From assembly GCA_033398695.1 (NCBI GenBank), contig CM065806.1, positions 43,735,001 through 43,799,000 on the forward strand: a stretch of 64,000 nt of DNA, written 5' to 3'. Shown piece by piece: positions 24,857 through 36,018 of the stretch. Each line of letters starts with the position of its first letter. Within the stretch, counting starts at the first letter, position 1. The translations under genes and the position numbers were made by a program. The notes beneath the pieces were generated by a model, which was given only the letters and a program-made list of their open reading frames with translations, did no database searches and had not been told where the DNA came from. This stretch comes from Orobanche coerulescens (Eukaryota; Streptophyta; Magnoliopsida; Lamiales; Orobanchaceae).

Positions 24857-25076
24857 TAGGTTTCGGAAATACCTAGGCCTTTGTTTTTTCATTGTCAAGT
24901 CGTAAGAGTCGTATAAACTGATCGAGCTCAACACCATGTGTTGCTGTCGAGCCGTGTGACCCATGGTGGTAAGACTCCTTAACTCTCCTTGTGCCTTGTC
25001 GCTTTCCTAGTAGGGTAGATTTAAGTCCCTTGGATTATGAACTGTTCTGATAATTTTAATCCTTCTATATCTCAGT

Positions 25077-26210
25077 ATGTTGAGAGGCCGTGGTGGACGT
25101 GGCGGACGTGGACGCGGCAGAGGCCGTGGTCGTGGTACCGCTAACGAATTTGGCACACATTCTAATGATGCATCTGATTCGGCATCCCATACGGAGCCGA
25201 ACACCGCTTCTCTGAACCCGAGCGGTCAGCCAGATGCTACTGTAAGTCAAGAACCGTCGGCTGACACTAATGTGAATGCCGGCATAGCTGCTATACTCCA
25301 GCAGGTAGCAACACAATTAGTCAAATTGAATGAATCCGGGCATCATGATCAACCGACAGATGAGAGTAAATGGCTTCAGGGAGTGATGAAAATGCAACCT
25401 CCTCGTTTTACTGGTGCGTCTGATACATTGGGATGGGAAGGATGGTTGTTTCAGTTTGGCAGAATTTTTGACGCCCTTGCGTGCCCTGGAGAGATACGGG
25501 TCCCTATTGTACAGTATTTGCTTGACAAGGAGGCTGCGGATTGGTGGGAAGCTGCGAAACCTACGGATCGTGTGGCCACTTGGGCCGAGTTTAAAGTTGC
25601 GATAGAAGAAGAGTATTGCCCTTGGCCTATTAAAGAAAAACGAATTGCAGATTTCTTTACGACAACACCTCAAGATGTACCTGTCACCGAGGCCATTGTT
25701 ACGTATAATCAGCAACTGAATCATGTTCGTGAGCAAGTAAGGACCGAAGCGGATAAAATCCGTTACTTTGATTTGAGAATGAAGCCCAGGATTCGTGAGG
25801 CTATGGCACGTTTCAGATGCGTTACGTTGAAGGAATATCAGGATCGTGCTTTGGCTATCGAGATGGTCATTTCTGCGTCAAGGTCGGGTACCGAGATGAA
25901 GAAGTCGAAGACGACCGGTGGTTTTTCAGGAAGTAAGAGCGGTGGATTTCACAAATCTCAAGCTTTCACTCCGCTATCGGGAAATTTGTTCAGCAAGCCA
26001 GTAGTGATCCGAGTTTATGACCGGGCCAGTCTTCTGCCTTTGGTAGAGGACAATGTTTCAATTGTAATCAAACAGGCCATCAGTGTTGAGAGTGTACACT
26101 TCCTCCCATTATTTGTTTCACATGCGGTCAAGCCGTCCATCGGGCGGCTCATTGCGAGGCTTCCACCAGAATTGTTAAACAGCAGAATTCGGCACCAACT
26201 CCGAGTGTGA
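25077..26210 (+). pseudogene. gag of A
   Basis: The ATG at 25077 opens an Arg/Gly-rich start ([18 protein letters not shown]) and the capsid-like core (LDKEAADWWEAAKPTDRV, near 25520-25580). A frameshift between about 25990 and 26050 moves the zinc knuckles out of frame. In the shifted frame, 26054-26155 encodes CFNCNQTGHQC-stop-EC and CFTCGQAVHRAAHC, two CCHC knuckles with one stop in the first. The open frame shown is therefore the wrong one at its end. Confidence 0.87.
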
Positions 26211-26886
26211 ACCCGGGGACTACATCTAATCAGCCGCAACAAACTTTGGGACGTGGAAGAGGTCGAGGCCGGTTGGATCGTCAAGCTGCATCGAGTGTGG
26301 GTTCGGTACAGCCAAGAGTGTACCAGATGAGGCGTGCAGACGACACAGAGGCTCCGGTAGCTGTAGGTATCACGCAAATACTTTCTCAACCTGTATCGGT
26401 ATTATTTGATTTAGGAGCTACCCATTGGTTCATTGCTCTTGATTGTGTGAAATGTTTGGGTCTTGGGTGTTCGATTGAGTGCGAACCATTTGTAGTAAGT
26501 ACTCCTAGTGGAGAGCGTTTGATTGGGAACCAAGAGATTAAAAATTGTCTCGTGTATATCGGGAGTCGAGATTGGCCTTCAGACCTCATTGTGGTAGATC
26601 TGAAAGGAGAGGACGTAATCTGGGAGATGATTGGTTAAATCATCATGGTGCTATCATGAACTACCGAACGCGAACTATTTCTATAATAGCGGAAGATGGT
26701 GTCGAGCACACTTTCTTGGGTCGTAAACCGGGTAGTTCAGGTGGGGTGATTTCCGCCGTTAAGGCGATAAAATTGTTGAAACAAGACTGTATTGGTTATT
26801 GGTGTTACGCCATGAGCGCAAATGACGGTGAAGCCGATTTATTATCCATTCCAGTTGTGAATGAATACCTGATGTATTTAGGATGA
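26207..26886 (+). pseudogene. protease of A
   Basis: The catalytic motif near 26405-26430 reads FDLGATHWFI; the family has DTGATHSFI, so the Thr of the Asp-Thr-Gly triplet is Leu. A frameshift near 26620 links it to the next segment (GCWCYA-like linker, VISAVKAIKLLKQ). Confidence 0.83.
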
Positions 26887-26899
26887 CCTACCGGGATTA

Positions 26900-27560
26900 C
26901 CTCCGTCTAGAGAGGTAGAGTTTCCTATTGATCTTGTGCCAAGCGCAGCATCTGTTTCCCGAGCGCCGTATCGTATGGCACCCTCCGAGATGTTAGAACT
27001 GAAGAAACAATTGGGCGAGCTTCTGGATAAAGGGTACATCCGACCTAGTGCATCACCTTGGGGTGCGCCGGTCCTCTTCGTTAAGAAGAAGGACGGATCG
27101 TTCCGTCTATGCATTGATTATCGGGAATTGAATAAGTTAACTATTAGGAACAAATATCCTTTACCTCGGATAGATGATTTGTTCGACCAACTTCAGGGTG
27201 CCACAGTATTCTCTAAAATTGACTTGCGATCGGGATATTACCAGCTGAGGATTCGGGATTCTGACATTCCAAAGACTGCCTTCCGTACTCGGTACGGTCA
27301 TTACGAATTTGTGGTTATGCCATTTAGCCTAACCAACGCTCTTGCCGTGTTTATGCAGTTGATGAACAAAGTTTTCATTGACTATCTTGATAAATTTGTG
27401 GTCGTTTTCATTGATGATATTCTTGTCTACTCCCGGAATGAGGAGATCATGCTGAACGTCTCCGAATGGTGTTGAACACTTTGAGAATGGAGAAACTTTA
27501 TGCTAAATTCTCAAAGTGCGAATTCTGGCTTAAAGAGGTGACATTTCTTGGTCATGTAAT
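26900..27560 (+). pseudogene. reverse transcriptase of A
   Basis: [32 protein letters not shown] and [10 protein letters not shown] (about 27407-27437) are intact RT motifs. The linking segment between 26880 and 26936 and the end after 27475 are frameshifted. RNA-templated DNA synthesis is the family role. Confidence 0.9.
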
Positions 27561-27564
27561 TTAG

Positions 27565-28137
27565 GTTGATGGAGTTCGAGTGGATCCCCAAAAGATAGCG
27601 GCCATTGTTGAGTGGGAACCCCCTAGGAATGTGAAGGAGACCAGGAGCTTTCTAGGGCTTGCTGGATATTATCGCAGATTCGTCGAAGGATTTTCAAATA
27701 TCGCTCGACCACTTACTCAATTGCTACGGAAATCTCAGAAATTCGAGTGGACGGATGAGAGGCAAAACAGTTTTGATGAGCTTAAACGACGATTAACTTC
27801 GGCGCCCGTGTTATCGTTACCTCAGGGCACCGATGATTACGAGGTGTATAGTGATGCTTTCGGACTTGGATTGGGTTGTGTTTTGATGCAGAGAGGTAGA
27901 GTAATTTCATATGCGTCCCGATAATTGAAACCATATGAAATGAATTACCCTACCCATGATTTAGAGTTATCGGCAATTGTATTCGCGCTAAAAATTTGGA
28001 GGCATTATCTTTATGGTTCTCCGTGTAAAATCTACACGGATCACAAAAGTCTAAAATATATATTTAGCCAAAAGGAGCTAAATATGATACAACGTCGATG
28101 GTTGGAGCTGATTAAGGATTACGATCTTAAAATATAA
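27565..28137 (+). pseudogene. RNase H of A
   Basis: [32 protein letters not shown], then after a stop at 27922-27924 (CGATAATTG, where the family reads SRQLKPYE) [21 protein letters not shown] and [11 protein letters not shown]. The single TAA in this spot looks like a CAA-to-TAA change. Confidence 0.87.
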
Positions 28138-28139
28138 TA

Positions 28140-29748
28140 TCATCTAGGAAAAGCTAATGTGGTAGCGGACGCATTAAGTCGGAAACCCGTAGCCCTCCAA
28201 ATGCTGAGTATGCTTACATCTCAACACGAGATCCGTCGAGACATAATTAGGCAAGATATAGAGATTTGGCTTCAGAAAGTTCAAGGCCAATTATGTACTT
28301 TGGAGATCACGTCGTCTTTGATCAACGAAGTCAAGTCGAAGCAATTTGAGGATCCATTACTAGTCCAGCTAAGAAAGGATGTGATGAGAGGAAAAGCTCC
28401 AGGATTTATGATTCAAGATGATGGTGTTTTAAGGTTTAGAGGTAGACTTTGTATACCTGCAGACGTCGAGCTTAAGCAGACCATATTGAGGGAAGCGCAG
28501 ACTACACCGTGTTCTCTTCACCCCGGTACAAGCAAAATGTATAAGGACGTGAAGAATAACTATTGGTGGAGCAATATGAAGAATGATGTTGAAGAGTTCG
28601 TGTCGAAATGCTTGACGTGTCAACAAGTCAAGGTTGAACATCAACGGCCAGCAGGGTTGCTTAAATCGCTACCAATCCCAGAATGGAAATGGGAGGATAT
28701 AACGATGGATTTTGTCACCAATATGTCGAGTACGCGAATAGGGATGAACATGATTTGGGTTATTGTCGATCGACTAACCAAGTCAGCTCACTTTCTGGGA
28801 ATTAAGGATAATTGGGGGCCCGAGAAACTAGCTCGTGTATTCATCGCGGAAATTGTAAGGTTACACGGGACTCCTAAGAGCATTATTTCCAATCGAGACG
28901 GTAGATTTGTGTCGCACTTTTGGCAATCCGTTCACCAAGATTTAGGGACGGAACTGAGGCTTAGTACATCGTACCATCCTCAGACTGATGGGCAGTCTGA
29001 ACAGACAATTCAGGCCCTTGAGGACATGCTGCGAGCATGTGCCCTAAATTGGAAGCATGACTGGGAATCGCACTTGCCACTAATTGACTTTGCCTACAAT
29101 AATAGTTGGCATGCGTCGATTAAGATGGCACCGTTTGAGGATCTATATGGACGGAAATGTAAGTCACCATTGTGTTGGGATGATTCCTCTGAACTGATTG
29201 GGACGGAGCCGGATATGTTAGTGGAGACCCGGGAAAAGATCTCTTTGATTCGCGAGAGGTTTTTGGCCGCCCAAAGCCGACAGAAGTCCTATGCCGATAA
29301 TCGACGTCGACCACTAGAGTTTGAAGTCGGCGATCATGTGTTGATAAAAGTATCGCCAACCCGGGGAGTTTATCGCTTTGGGAAGAAGGGTAAACTCAGT
29401 CCGAGATATGTTGGGCCATACGAGATTATAGAACGAATTGGCGAACTTGGTTACCGTGTGGGCCTTCCACCTTCACTAGGTCATGTGCATAATGTATTTC
29501 ATGTTTCGCAGTTGAGGAAATACGTACCAGACCCTAAGCATATCATATATTTTGGAGAGATTGAATTGAATTCCGATATCACCTTTGAGGAAAAACCAAT
29601 CCAGATTTTGGAGCGTCGGGTGAAACAACTTAAGCGTAAAGTTATCCCCTTGGTCAAAGTACAATGGTCGAGGCATAGATCGGAAGAAGCCACGTGGGAG
29701 ACAGAAGAGCATATGAAGTCTAGATACCCCGAATTATTCACTTCGTAA
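28140..29748 (+). pseudogene. integrase with C-terminal chromodomain-like tail, A
   Basis: A long open part (28159-29748, 529 codons). The zinc finger is present (LHPG, then CLTCQQVK). The core has ITMDFVT, IISNRDGRF and HPQTDGQSEQT. The second catalytic Asp (SDRD) is Asn here. GPYEIIERIGELGYRV and VHNVFHVSQLRKYVPDP follow. The tail, ILERRVKQLKRKVIPLVKV then EEATWETEEHMK, matches the chromodomain-like end of Tekay/Del elements. One stop separates it from RNase H. Confidence 0.9.
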
Positions 29749-29767
29749 GTTTCGGGACGAAACTTAT

Positions 29768-29783
29768 TCTTAGGGGGAGAGAA
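29768..29783 (+). other. Polypurine tract of A
   Basis: TTAGGGGGAGAGAA stands directly before the 3' LTR (29784). Confidence 0.85.
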
Positions 29784-30008
29784 TGTAATAATCGTACCTT
29801 TTATCGCTTATAATTATGAATTCATGAACTTTGTAGTTTGGTTCGTAATTTTTTTCGAATATTGGTATCATGTGTTTGATTCGAGATTGAGCCTGTATGT
29901 TGTGTTTCTTGTTAGTATTCCGTTAATATCCGTTATCGTTGTGTCGAACTGCTTGTATCGCTTCTGCAACCCAGGATTAGCGTGCTCTAATTTATATGGG
30001 TAGCGTAC

Positions 30009-31130
30009 TGTCACGGGGTTGGGTTTGAGCACTCGAAAGCTCCTCGGACCCGTGCGGCACTAGACTAGAATTGCCTCGATCTAGCTAGTAAGCCTTAACT
30101 CACTCGGTTGCTAAGTGTGTAAGAGGGGGTTTAAACACTTGGGAGTTGAGAGTAAAACACTTCACTATTTCACAAACACTTCACAATACAAGAATGTTGA
30201 GTCTTTTGAGGGTTGGTTTGGAAATGAGCCTCCCCCTTGCCTATTTATACAACTCCTAGGACCTAGAATCTTCTACTCCACCTCCTCATTTGGAGGACTC
30301 TAGAACATCCTATACATTCCACATACTTCTATCCTATTCTAGAACCTATCTCTAGAATCATCCACACTTATCTACATATAGAAGTCTAGAGTATTCTACA
30401 AGTACAAGACATACAATCATATAGAATACTCTATATCATTCCAGCACTTCATCCTTCTAGGGGTTTCCTAGAGGCTTCTCCTCCATCCCGGGCGCTCGGC
30501 CCGTCTCTGTCCATCCCGGCCCGCATCGGCCGGTCCCGGCCCGCACCGGCCCGTCTCGGCCCTGACCATCTGGGCCCGTCTCTGCAATGTTCTAGACTCT
30601 TCCCGATCCTCCTGGACCAAGCCGGTCTGCTTCTAGTTGCTTCCGGTCGAGTCTTGCCTGCTGAGTGACTCCTGAGCTTTTCAATGTCTACTGCCCCCAC
30701 AAGGCTTTTTCCGTCTAAGCGTATTATAGGGGGGGAGGGTCCCTCTCGCACCTCGCGCGCGCGCGCCCGCGCACGCCGGCCGCGCCCGGCATCCCACGTC
30801 CGCGTCCGGCCGCCCAGCTCGCGTCCGGCCCGTCGTGCCTTGTCCCACACGACCCCTGCTCGTCCGGCCTTGCCCGCGCCCCCTGCGCTGCCGGACAGTC
30901 CCGAACATGTCCAGTCCGGAATGCCCCTTGGGTGATCTGCTTCCCACAGCGGCGTCCATGCTCCTCCCATGGCTTACTCGCGTGATTCTCTGTCTGATCA
31001 CGCCGTCCTGAAGGCTGACTCTTCACATGCAGCCCGATGCCATCCATGGCGTCCTGCTCCTGCCGGTCCCTCGGCACCCTGTGCGACTGTCTGCGCACAC
31101 ATGTCTCGTTGTCGACTTTCGGCCGTGACA
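30009..31130 (-). repeat. 3' LTR of B
   Basis: 1122 bases, GC-rich. It has a run of CGGCCCG-type short repeats (30485-30560) and a CG-alternating run (near 30755). It differs from the right LTR by several substitutions and a gap of about 20 bases near 30830 (43920 in the other). Confidence 0.93.
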
Positions 31131-31150
31131 TTCTCCCCCGCCCATTTCGT
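31131..31150 (-). other. Polypurine tract of B
   Basis: On the minus strand GGGCGGGGGAGAA immediately precedes the 3' LTR. Confidence 0.85.
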
Positions 31151-32410
31151 CGACGTCCTCGGCGATGTGGCGACCCCTCGATGAACCGAACTGCTCCAAG
31201 GTGGTAACTCGGCTCCTCCTCAAGCTTCCTCACGTACTTGAGTGCCGACATAGCTTGTCTCGAAGGCTCTGCGGTCAAGCGTATTTCCTGCAGCTTGGCT
31301 TGATCACACACGTACAACGCCCTCTTGTGCGTAACTACGCCAACGTTGTTCTTCCTCAGGAAGTCCATGCCCAGTATTATGTCCTGATCATCCATGCTCG
31401 TCACCTTAAAGTGCACGCGCGGTTCCCACGTGCCAATCTTTAGTCGCACCCCATTGGCGACCCCTGTAACTCGAACGGGTGGTGCATTATTCGACTTCAT
31501 CCAGCCCCGTCCCTCGATGACCTGAAGCCCCAACCTCTGTGCTTCAGTCTAGTCAATGTAGTTGTAATCGGCCCCTATGTCGACCAACGCCTTGACGGGT
31601 TTCCCATTGATCAGTCCCGTCGCATACATCAAGTTTCCCTCAAGCGGTGCTCCATCTCGTGATGCCATCCCTATGGCTGAGTTCAACACATGAAGCACCA
31701 TCGATGTTCCATCACCCTCGGCATCGTCACGTGCTTTGGTGTACTCCATGGCGGCTACCCTCAGAAACTTCGAGCATTGCCTCGTCGAATGCTCCGTGCT
31801 CCAGCAAATATCAAATTTCTTTTTCTTCGGACACGCTGCTACGATATGGTCTGCACTCCCGCACCCATGGCAAGTCTGAGTCCACCCTGACTGCTTGCCG
31901 TCCTTAGGCCTGGCCATCCTCGCGCCCCTATCCGCATTCTGGTACGACATGTCCTGCGTACCGATGCCGTCCTCGTCCCTCCTGGACTTTCGGCTCTCCC
32001 CGGCTGGCTTTAACTCGATCAGCCGCTCCGCTATCGTAATCGCCTCGGACACATTCTGTGCCTTGGCCCTCGGCACCTCCAACTTTGCCCACAGTTTCAG
32101 TCCATCCAAGAATGCGAACAAAGCTTCCTGCTCACTAAGGCTAGGCAACTCCAGCACGATCTCCTGGAACTCCTTCACATAGTCCTTGATCGCCTTGATG
32201 TGTGTCAACTCCTTCAACCTAGCCCGGACCTCAAACTCAACATTCTCCGGGTAAAATTGCCGCTTGAACTCGGCCTTGAAATTATCCCATGACTCCATCC
32301 GACATGTACCACGCGCGATTTCCGTTTCGCGCCTTATCCACCATAGCAGCGCCACATCTGCTAAAAAGAATGGAGTCGTCTGCAACTTGGTCGCATCATC
32401 TGCTATCCCC

Positions 32411-33940
32411 TGTAACACCCCAAACTAGGTGGATATTACAGTGCCGTGGACCCCCGACTGAGACCCACTAGGCGAATGAAAATGAATGAATTACACAGGG
32501 TAAATGTAGTACCGAACCACATTACAACAATAATTACTCCGATGAGGAGTTTCTTACAACACATCCAGGATAATACAGAATACATGTATATTTTATATGG
32601 AGATAAAATATACAACACTGAGTGAAATGAGTGTTCAAACGGAATGTCTGCAGCGGAATAAATGAAGGAAACATAAATGACTGAAAAGACTGGGGCCCCC
32701 TTCTAGTATCATTGGGACTCCTCGCCGTCGACGTGCTCTCCCCGTGCTTTCGCCTTGCCATGACCTGAAAAAAAATATCCCCCAACGGGGTCAGTTACAC
32801 AGAACAACAATCCTCAAGGGTTGAAAATACACAATCATGATATGTTGTATAAACCACAAGTTCGATCAAAAATGAATCGGTTAGATTATAACCCAATCTT
32901 GTTGAAAACGTACGCAATCAAACATGCTGTATGAATCAACTAACAGTACAGCTCAAAGGGTGGCGCCACACTACACTCGGGATGGAAATGTGTCCGTGCA
33001 CAAGCCACCAACGAGTATCGATCAAATACACGTGTGGTCTTGTACCTAATCAGTCTCACGAAGCAATCGACTCGTGTGCACAGTCCAATGTGAGGCCAAC
33101 AACCAACACACGACTTAAATGTGACCGACATGAAAATCCTACACATACCAACCGGCACGCCAGTGTGACCTGGAATGCCACGATATAACAAAAGTGACAT
33201 CGAAAATGAATAATGACTCACCTAGGTGAAATGATAGTGAAATGAATGACAGCTCAATGAAATGATTGGAACCGTCGTTCCTTGTGACTGAGGTGATTAA
33301 TTGACAATGACAAGTTTTGATACGGTTAATACAATGATGAATGAGTTATGATTATGAATGAACAACAACAAAAGGAATGGATATCCTTTTAACCGAGTAA
33401 GAATTAACTTACAAAACATCGGTGACAATTATCCTTCCACGAACAATGTCCTAATTGAGATATCGGTCGCTCGAACAACCTTGAATAATACAATGACCAA
33501 CAATTCGTTCAAAATACAAATCAAACACGAATATAACGAACTTAATACGTCGATACGATTAAACCAAGTTCATTGAGGCATTATATCGAACACTTTGAGG
33601 CCAACTTCGATTGTTAACAACCCAACCTTGATTAAACCAACATCAAAACCCAAAAAGTGTTTTCAATCCAACAAAACATGATTTGAACAATGAAGAGATT
33701 TGAAATGACATGAATACCAACGTCAACATCGACTAATGAATCAATTACCACAATCAAGATAATACTCTTGTCTCGATTCCCGAATAAGGTTGAAACAATG
33801 AAAAATATCGATACACAACTCGAAGTTATACCGAACGGTGAACACGGACGAATGATTATTAACAAGTGAAAGATTACATAGTGACAATCACCGAATGAAA
33901 TTACTGAATGATAATGACTGAATTACAACCGGGTATTACA
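32411..33940 (-). repeat. 3' LTR of C
   Basis: 1530 bases, TGTAACACCCC...GGGTATTACA on the plus strand. Several short ATG frames here are not supported. Confidence 0.95.
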
Positions 33941-33957
33941 TACACCCCCCCTTAAAA
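33941..33957 (-). other. Polypurine tract of C
   Basis: On the minus strand TTTTAAGGGGGGGTGTA leads into the 3' LTR. Confidence 0.82.
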
Positions 33958-33989
33958 GAGTTTCGTCCCCGAAACTAAGGGTCAAACAA

Positions 33990-36018
33990 CTCGGGATAAC
34001 TCTCCCACATACTATCCTCGGTTTCCCAAGTAGCCTCTTCGACTCCGTGTCTAGACCACTGAATTTTAACCAAAGGAATTGCCTTATTCCTCAACTGTTT
34101 GATTCGCCGCTCTCAGACTCGTATGGGACGCTCCTCATGCGAATGATCATCAGCGATCTCGATTTCGTCGAACTGAAGTATGTGACTCGGGTCGGCGATA
34201 TAATTCCGAAGCTGAGAGACGTGAAACACATTATGAATTCGACTCAACGCCGGAGGTAAGGACAAACGATAAGCTATCTCGCCTACTCGTTCCAAAATCT
34301 CAAATGGTCCAATAAATCTCGGACTCAACTTCCCCCGTTTTCCGAAACGGAAGATACCTCGACTCGGGGACACCTTGACCAAAACGTGGTCACCCGCTTC
34401 GAACTCTAGTGGTCGACGACGATTGTCTGCATAAGACTTCTGTCGACTCTGAGCGGTCAACAAACGACTCCTCATCAAAGCTACCTTCTCACGGGCGGCT
34501 AAAAGCATATCGGGCTCGGTGCCGATTGATTCGGATAGGTCATCCTAACACAAAGGAGATCGACAACGACGACCGTATAAGGCCTCGTAGGGTGCCATCT
34601 AAATCGAAGCATGCCAACTATTATTATATGTGAACTCGATTAATGGTAGTTGGGCTTCCTAATCGTCTTTCCAATCGAGGACGCATGCCCTCAACATGTC
34701 CTCTAATGTCGGACTGAGGATGAAAAGCGGTACTGAGATTAAGCTGAGTTCCCATAGCACGATGAACTGATTTTCAAAAATGAGACACAAACCGTCCATC
34801 ACGATCGGAAACGATACTTTTGGGAGTACCGTGTAGTCTCACTATCTCTTTGATGAACAGCTGGGCATGTCTCTCGGTACCCCACGTATCCTTAATCTCA
34901 AGGAAATGAGCTGATTTAGTTAAGCGGTCCACAATCACCCAGATCGTATTCCTGCTACGACGACTCGTCGGCAAACTCGTGATGAAATCCATAGAAGTGT
35001 CTTCCCACTTCCACTTTGGAATAGGGAGAGGTTTCAGCATACCCGCCGGTCGCTGATGTTCAATCTTGACTTGTTGACAGGTTAAGCATCTCGAAACAAA
35101 TTCCGCGACTTCTCGCTTCATATTACTCCACCAGTAATTTTGTTTCAAGTCCTTGTACATCTTGCTAGACCCCGGATGAACAGAATAAGGGGTAGCATGA
35201 GCTTCTCTCAAAATCAAGTTTTTCAACTCGTCATCCGCCGGTACGCACAACCGATTCTTAAACCTCAAAAGTCCATCCTCGTGGACCATGAATCCAGGGG
35301 CTTTCCCCTAAGCCACATCCTCACGGATGCGTAACAATGATGGGTCTGAACTCTGATTCTCTCGGATTGCCTCCTCAAGTGACGATAAAATCTCTAACAT
35401 ACAAAGCTGTCCCTGAACTCGCTGAAGCCAGACCTCGATCTCGGGTCTAAGGAATTCTTGTTGAAGCTCCTTCTGGGCTATTAAACGAGCAAGCATCTGC
35501 TCCTGAACGTACTTACGACTCAAAGCGTCGGCAACAATGTTCGCCTTCCCTGGGTGGTAAAGGATCTCGATATCATAATCTTTGATTAGTTCCAACCACC
35601 GCCTCTGTCGCATATTTAACTCCTTCTGTGTAAATATATACATCAAACTCTTGTGATCAGTGAAAACCTGATAGGTGACGCCATAAAGGTAATGACGCCA
35701 GATCTTCAAAGCGAACACCACGGCTGCTAGCTCCAGGTCGTGGGTCGGATAATTAACCTCGTAAGGTTTCAATTGCCGTGAAGCATAGGCAATAACCTTC
35801 CCATTCTGCATGAGTACACATCTGATACCCTGTCCGAACGCATCACTATAAACCACAAATCCTTCCGTTCCTTGCGGCAAGGAAAGTACAGGTACTGACA
35901 TTAACCGGATCTTGAGTTCCTCAAAACTCCGTTGACACGCGTCGGACCACGTGTATTTCTTATCCTTTCGCAAAAGGTTCGTCAAGGGGTTGAGCGATTT
36001 TACAAAATCCTTCCACAA
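33990..36018 (-). pseudogene. RNase H, integrase and C-terminal tail of C
   Basis: 36018-35308 carries RNase H ([43 protein letters not shown]) and the start of integrase. 35289-34774 has the zinc finger (VHPGSSKMYK, CLTCQQVK) and the first two catalytic Asp (TSMDFIT, IVSDRDGRF). At about 34705-34715 the frame goes from HPQSD straight to LEDMLRAC, so the eight or nine residues that hold the catalytic Glu are missing. 34508-34113 has DNRRRPLEFEAGDHVLVKV and NVFHVSQLRNYI. The chromodomain-like tail toward 33990 is frameshifted. Confidence 0.87.
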
